Below, piece after piece: positions 59,842 to 64,000 of a stretch of DNA of 64,000 nt. Made by a program: the position numbers and the translations under genes. This stretch comes from Fallopia convolvulus (taxonomy: Eukaryota; Streptophyta; Magnoliopsida; Caryophyllales; Polygonaceae), in the NCBI GenBank assembly GCA_964016875.1, contig OZ024734.1:53674622-53738621 (forward strand), written 5' to 3'. Under the pieces are notes generated by a model. It saw only the letters and a program-made list of their open reading frames with translations. It was not told the origin of the DNA and ran no database searches. Numbering within the stretch: the first letter of the stretch is position 1; each line of letters opens with the position of its first letter.

Positions 59842-60879
59842 ATGGCAAGCCAACCATATGTTGATCCACCATACAAAGATATACTGCCACAGATCAAAGC
59901 CAAAAATATATACGAAGATAGAGATAAGTTAAGGGAGGAAGAATCTGGTGATCTAGCAATTCTGCGCCAGTTTCTAAAAAGGGCCACTCGGCACTACTAT
60001 TTTAACCGGCATAGGAAGGCACCGGGGACTGATGTTGTTACTGACTTGGTATTTGCAGATTCTGGGTCACTTGAAGTTTTACGGGTGTTTCCGTATGTGC
60101 TCATCATAACTGCTACATGCAAGAAGAACAGGTTTGTGTGTCTTGTGTATTTCAATACAAATATGGATTATAGAGTAAATATAATGTTGTGCCATGCTGG
60201 TGATTTCTCATGTGGACAGGTACAAAATCCCTTTTTTCGAAGTTCTAGGTATAACATCCAAATGGAAGATATTTACAGTAGCCTGTGCATTCATTAGCGT
60301 GGAGAGAGAAGATAACTACATGTGGGTGTTGAACCAAATCAGTGAGCTGTGTTGGTTTGTTGGAGAAACACCTAAAACAATCGTGACAATGACAAATCCA
60401 AACCAAGCACTTTTCAATGCAGTGGAACAGGCTTTTCCTCATACCAAACATCTCTTCGGTCGGCATCTCATATATAAAAACATAGAGGATAGATGTTTGA
60501 AAGACATGTGTGGAAACAACATTGCAAGCATATTTGTAAATGCTTGTAAGAAGTTATTTGAGTCGAAAACGGAAAATGTGTACGAGGAACGGCTGGCTTC
60601 CATGAAGAATGATTGGAGGAGCAAGCAGGGGTTAGTTGATTACCTGAAGCAAACGTGGCTAACTCAATACAAGGACAAAATTGTATCTGCATGGACTGAC
60701 AAAGCGCTGAATTTTGGAATTCACACCATGGATAGGTAAATTAAGCATTGTTAATTAAGATATTACATCACTGTCTTATACACACAATATAATTTGCTTG
60801 TTTCAGGGTAACAAGTGGTCTGAAAGAACGCCTGAGCACTTCTCGTTGCAGTTTTGAAGTGATAGTATATGCACAATAA
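59842..60879 (+). pseudogene. Truncated third copy of the MULE transposase module
   Basis: Exons 59842-60131, 60220-60735 and 60807 onward, with the same two intron positions as modules in the full copies; the middle exon is again 516 nt. It starts MASQPYVDPPYKD and shows HRKAPGTDVVTDLVF, REDNYMWVL and TMTNPNQ. Similarity to the full copies stops at about 60859, where a TAA follows soon (60877-60879), so the SWIM finger and tail are missing. Two Asp positions of the DDE centre are changed: IIDA reads IITA, and TMTD reads TMTN. It therefore cannot be an active transposase. It is adjacent to the Copia element. Confidence 0.8.
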
Positions 60880-60943
60880 CCAAGCCAGCGGGTCTAGATT
60901 TATCGGATCGGGTTTTAATGGGTCTTAGTTATAATTAGACCTG

Positions 60944-61506
60944 TAAAATATTATGGAGAATATATATTTATTTTTCTTAGATAATCATAATTAATTATAA
61001 AGTAATTTAATTAATTGTGATTTTAGAAAATTAAATAAAGAGATAATAGATAGAGTTTATCTCTTGTGGCAAGTGGATAAGTAGAAATCTTAACAAGATA
61101 TTAAAATAATATTATATCCTTAAGATTGATTTTTTCACACGATTTGCAAAATCAAACAATGCCCTAATATATATGATTTGCATATCATCGGCCAAGAGAG
61201 GGAAGTACGCACATATTGATTTCTCCAAACCGAACTCTTAATTCTGGTGTACGTATCGGTTAAGCGCTCTAGCAAGTGTTTTTCCGGTATAAAAAATTGT
61301 GCCCGTTCGTGTGTGTGGATACCGCTAGAGGAGCAACACTTGGGGCTCTTTGGTGATCAGAAAAGGTTTGAACTTGCTATTCGGATTCGCGTTTGAGGTA
61401 ACGATCTGATCCGATTATTTATTCTATGTTATCATAATGATCCTTGGGAATTTTGGGATGAAAGTTTTTGTCTTTTCCGCTGCATTTGCATCCCTAGAAC
61501 CCAACA
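60944..61506 (+). repeat. 5' LTR of the Copia element (left border uncertain)
   Basis: It ends ...CCCAACA at 61506, just before the primer site. The start is placed at TGTAAAATATT (60944). A start at TGATAG (60860), where homology to the transposase copy ends, is also possible. The other LTR is not in the window. Confidence 0.6.
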
Positions 61507-61507
61507 G

Positions 61508-61519
61508 TGGTATCAGAGC
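61508..61519 (+). promoter_or_regulatory. tRNA-Met primer-binding site
   Basis: TGGTATCAGAGC, complementary to the initiator tRNA-Met 3' end, one base after the LTR. Confidence 0.92.
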
Positions 61520-62563
61520 TTCGTATGATTGTATACGTAGAAGAGCATGTTTAATTACTATTTTGATCTATTATATGTAATTTATAGATTGCCTTTGGAT
61601 TGGATCCTAGAAGGCATAAAATTATTTTTTACGTACTTGATTATGTTCATGCGATCGTTTTTTTTAGATCATACAGTTAAATGGCTAAATCAGTATATAT
61701 ATGCTATTGATGAATTTCGTGCATGTGCATTACCATATCACTACGTGATCTTGCCTAGTTGCGGTGAATGTGCATTATGATTTTATATGGATACATGTAT
61801 ATTTAATTCAAGTTTTGTAATTTCAATATATTCATATATCCGTATAGTATGTATATATATTTGGTCATATGTATTATATTGTGCTGCGTGCGTGATTATA
61901 TATGTGATCGTTTATATAATTACGTGATTATATATGCATGTTTATGTACTGAATTAATTATATATGTTTATAAATGATATGATTTAGTATTCGGTATATA
62001 TTTGGTGAGATAAGAATTTGTGTAAAGTAAAATCCTTTGTTAAAATATATTAAGTCAAGTATATTTAAGCTCTCCATTAATTAGTTAAGAAAATGGGTAG
62101 AGTTCTTATTTGGGTCGGTACAGCTCAGTTGTGGGCCCATATTTGAATGTCTATAGTTTTTCTTGATTAAGTTAATGGGTCGACTTAACTTGAACTTTTA
62201 ACTTGTTAGCCAAAGCTAAGGTTAAGTGGTTTAAGGAGCAAGTGTTGGATATATATTTCATGGATTTGATTTATAGGCGAGAGAGCCATCCGACAGATAC
62301 TGGAAATTGCATGGAGTTGCAATTGGCAAAGTAAAGGCCTACCTAATGAATCTAGTTTGTAGGTACAGCCAAAGTTGTGTGCAAACTAGACGAGTTGGGG
62401 TTTCAGTCCGCTAGAGAATTTAAGCAACAAAATTCTCCGAGATCATTAGTGAGGGCTATTGATTTTGAATAAATAGTGGGAGTTTCAAATTATTATAAAA
62501 GTCCTTTTATTTGAAGTATTTGTTATGCTTATTTATCTTCTATGCATTATTTATGTAGATATC
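61520..62563 (+). other. Untranslated leader of the Copia element
   Basis: AT-rich sequence between the primer site and the gag start. No frame of note. Confidence 0.55.
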
Positions 62564-64000
62564 ATGGCAAGTAACAGCTATGGAACCTTAACATTGCGAC
62601 ACATCCTGGACAAGGAAAATCTTCTTAGTGGACCAAACTATCTTGAATGGCTCAGGAAACTGAAAATTGTTTTGAGACATGAAAGAAAGTTGTATGTCCT
62701 AGAAGAAGAAGAGCCGGTTGTACCGGCAGATGACGCCCCAGAGGCCGAAGTAAAGGCCTATGAGAAATTCACGGAGGATCAGATAGATGTAGAATGCATC
62801 ATGATGTCTGCAATGGTTCCTGAATTGCAGAAGCAACATGATGGCATGAGTGCCAGGGAAATTGATGCTCATCTACGTGATCTGTTCCAAGAGAATGCAA
62901 GGGTTGAGCGTTATAATACCTCTAGAGCCCTATTTAATTGCAAGATGCAAGAAGGTAGCCCAGTGGAGACTCATGTCCTGAAAATGATCGGGTACATAGA
63001 GCGACTCGGAAACTTGGGTGTAGCTATGGATCAAGATTTAACAATGGATCTTGTCTTGTCATCATTGCCGGAGAGTTTTTCTCAGTTTATCATGAATTTC
63101 AATATGAATAACATGCAGAAAACTCTACCAGATATTTTGGCTATGCTAAGAACTGCTGAAAAGGACATTAAAACGTCAAAACCAGCAAAGCAATCTTCAC
63201 TAGTTCTCAATGTGAACAAGAACAAGAGAAAGGGCAAGGGAAAAGAGAATCCCAAGGCCAAGAGTGTGAAGATAGAAAACAAGCCAAAGAAAGGGGTGCA
63301 GAAACCTGTAGCTGAGGAGAAAGAAGCTACATGTTTCCATTGTGGCAAGAAGGGTCACTGGAAGAGGAATTGCATAATCTTCTTAGAGAAGAAAAACAAG
63401 GATGCTGAACCTTCAGGTATCTTAGTTGAGTGCAGTATGTCTGTTTCTACTTCATGGGTATTGGATACCGCCTGCTTTTCTCATATTTGTGTGAATTTGC
63501 AGGGACTAAGTAGGTGCAGAAGGCTTTCCAAAGGCGAGGTGGATATACGAGGTGTTAATGGAGCAAGGATTGCTGCTTTAGCCGTCGGGACTTATTCTAT
63601 CACTTTGCCGAGTGGATTAGTTTTAAATTTGAACAATTGTTATTATGTTTCTAGTTCTACCAAGAACATTATTTCAGTTCCGGTTTTGGATATTGAAGGT
63701 TTTACATTTGAGTATGGAAATCGAATTTTTTCGTTTTACTTGAATGGTTTGTTCTATGGGAATGGAATATTATATAATGGTTTATATCTTTTGAACTTAG
63801 AAAAGCCAGTATCATGCATCACTGAAAAGAAACAGAAAAAGGATGACTCAAATGCTACCTATTTATGGCACTGTAGACTTGGTCATGTAAATGAGAAGCG
63901 CATCGCTAAACTTCATTCTGAAGGCTATTTGGATTCTTTTGAATTTGAATCCATAGATAGATGTGAAGCGTGTTTACAAGGAAAAATGGCTAAGGCACCT
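62564..64000 (+). CDS. Copia gag-pol polyprotein, N-terminal 479 codons
   Basis: An open frame from ATG 62564 to the window end. Gag: starts MASNSYGTLTLRHIL, with the core FNCKMQEGSPVETHVLKMI and a CCHC knuckle CFHCGKKGHWKRNC (63332-63373). Protease: VLDTACFSHIC, where the usual Asp-Thr-Gly reads Asp-Thr-Ala (63464-63472). Integrase zinc region begins: LWHCRLGHVNEKR...CEACLQGKMAKAP. The protein makes the particle, matures by its own protease and integrates the cDNA. The frame is intact as far as seen. The Ala in the protease site could lower activity. Confidence 0.9.
   Translation, partial: MASNSYGTLTLRHILDKENLLSGPNYLEWLRKLKIVLRHERKLYVLEEEEPVVPADDAPEAEVKAYEKFTEDQIDVECIMMSAMVPELQKQHDGMSAREIDAHLRDLFQENARVERYNTSRALFNCKMQEGSPVETHVLKMIGYIERLGNLGVAMDQDLTMDLVLSSLPESFSQFIMNFNMNNMQKTLPDILAMLRTAEKDIKTSKPAKQSSLVLNVNKNKRKGKGKENPKAKSVKIENKPKKGVQKPVAEEKEATCFHCGKKGHWKRNCIIFLEKKNKDAEPSGILVECSMSVSTSWVLDTACFSHICVNLQGLSRCRRLSKGEVDIRGVNGARIAALAVGTYSITLPSGLVLNLNNCYYVSSSTKNIISVPVLDIEGFTFEYGNRIFSFYLNGLFYGNGILYNGLYLLNLEKPVSCITEKKQKKDDSNATYLWHCRLGHVNEKRIAKLHSEGYLDSFEFESIDRCEACLQGKMAKAP

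Larger units (their letters stand above)
60944..64000 (+). mobile_element. Copia LTR retrotransposon, 5' part (runs off the window)
   Basis: 5' LTR, tRNA-Met primer site, a leader of about 1 kb, then gag-pol open to the last base. The 3' half and 3' LTR are outside the window, so borders and age cannot be judged. It lies directly after the truncated third transposase copy. Confidence 0.85.

Noticed and set aside
61547..61780. 77-codon frame in the Copia leader
   Set aside because: AT-rich composition without motifs, between the primer site and gag where leaders are untranslated.

Overview
This is a stretch of a plant nuclear genome, from a eudicot and probably an asterid (that last step is inference from the PsbP sequence style). 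The signs are GT-AG introns, a chloroplast-targeted PsbP gene, AT-rich intergenic DNA, and a dense layer of plant-type transposons: Copia/Sirevirus and Ty3-type LTR elements, LINEs with DUF4283/CCHC ORF1, PIF/Harbinger- and Mutator-like TIR elements, and MITEs. There are no bacterial features.

Layout. 2.0-3.8 kb holds the 3' exons of a DEP/DUF547-family gene. 5.1-6.8 kb holds a complete four-exon PsbP gene with a G-box/I-box light-type promoter. 7.9-16.0 kb holds 'copy 1' of an unusual chimeric locus: an unrecognised plant domain followed by two MULE transposase/SWIM modules and an OTU-like tail. Its transposase half is broken by two frameshifts. 16.3-22 kb is repeat debris: an exon fragment, a PIF/Harbinger-type element split by a solo LTR, a Ty3-type LTR relic, a kinesin-motor scrap and a LINE ORF1 fragment. 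22.9-23.5 kb is a RING-H2 gene, followed by a relic of the chimeric locus and a solo LTR. 25.6-35.5 kb is a decayed minus-strand Sirevirus-like Copia element with an envelope-position ORF. 36.1-43.7 kb is a LINE split by a 2.7-kb solo LTR. 44.7-45.3 kb is a second RING-H2 gene. 46.2-47.5 kb is a 5'-truncated minus-strand LINE. 47.85-55.4 kb is 'copy 2' of the chimeric locus. 57-58 kb is a long-TIR Mutator-like element. 59.8-60.9 kb is a truncated third transposase copy. From about 60.9 kb to the window end is the 5' part of a Copia element.

The main result is copy 2. Eleven exons with GT-AG borders and matching phases sum to 4,638 nt (1,545 codons plus stop) with no internal stop. The model joins an unrecognised N-terminal plant domain (about 270 aa) to a tandem pair of MULE-transposase/SWIM modules and a degenerate OTU-like domain lacking the expected catalytic Cys and His. 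The two modules keep the same intron positions, and their core exons are both exactly 516 nt, so the pair arose by intragenic duplication. RING genes and fragments of the chimera recur several times in the window, which points to local segmental duplication followed by decay. Whether the chimera is a domesticated gene, a transposon that captured a host gene, or two adjacent genes that happen to be in phase needs transcript evidence.
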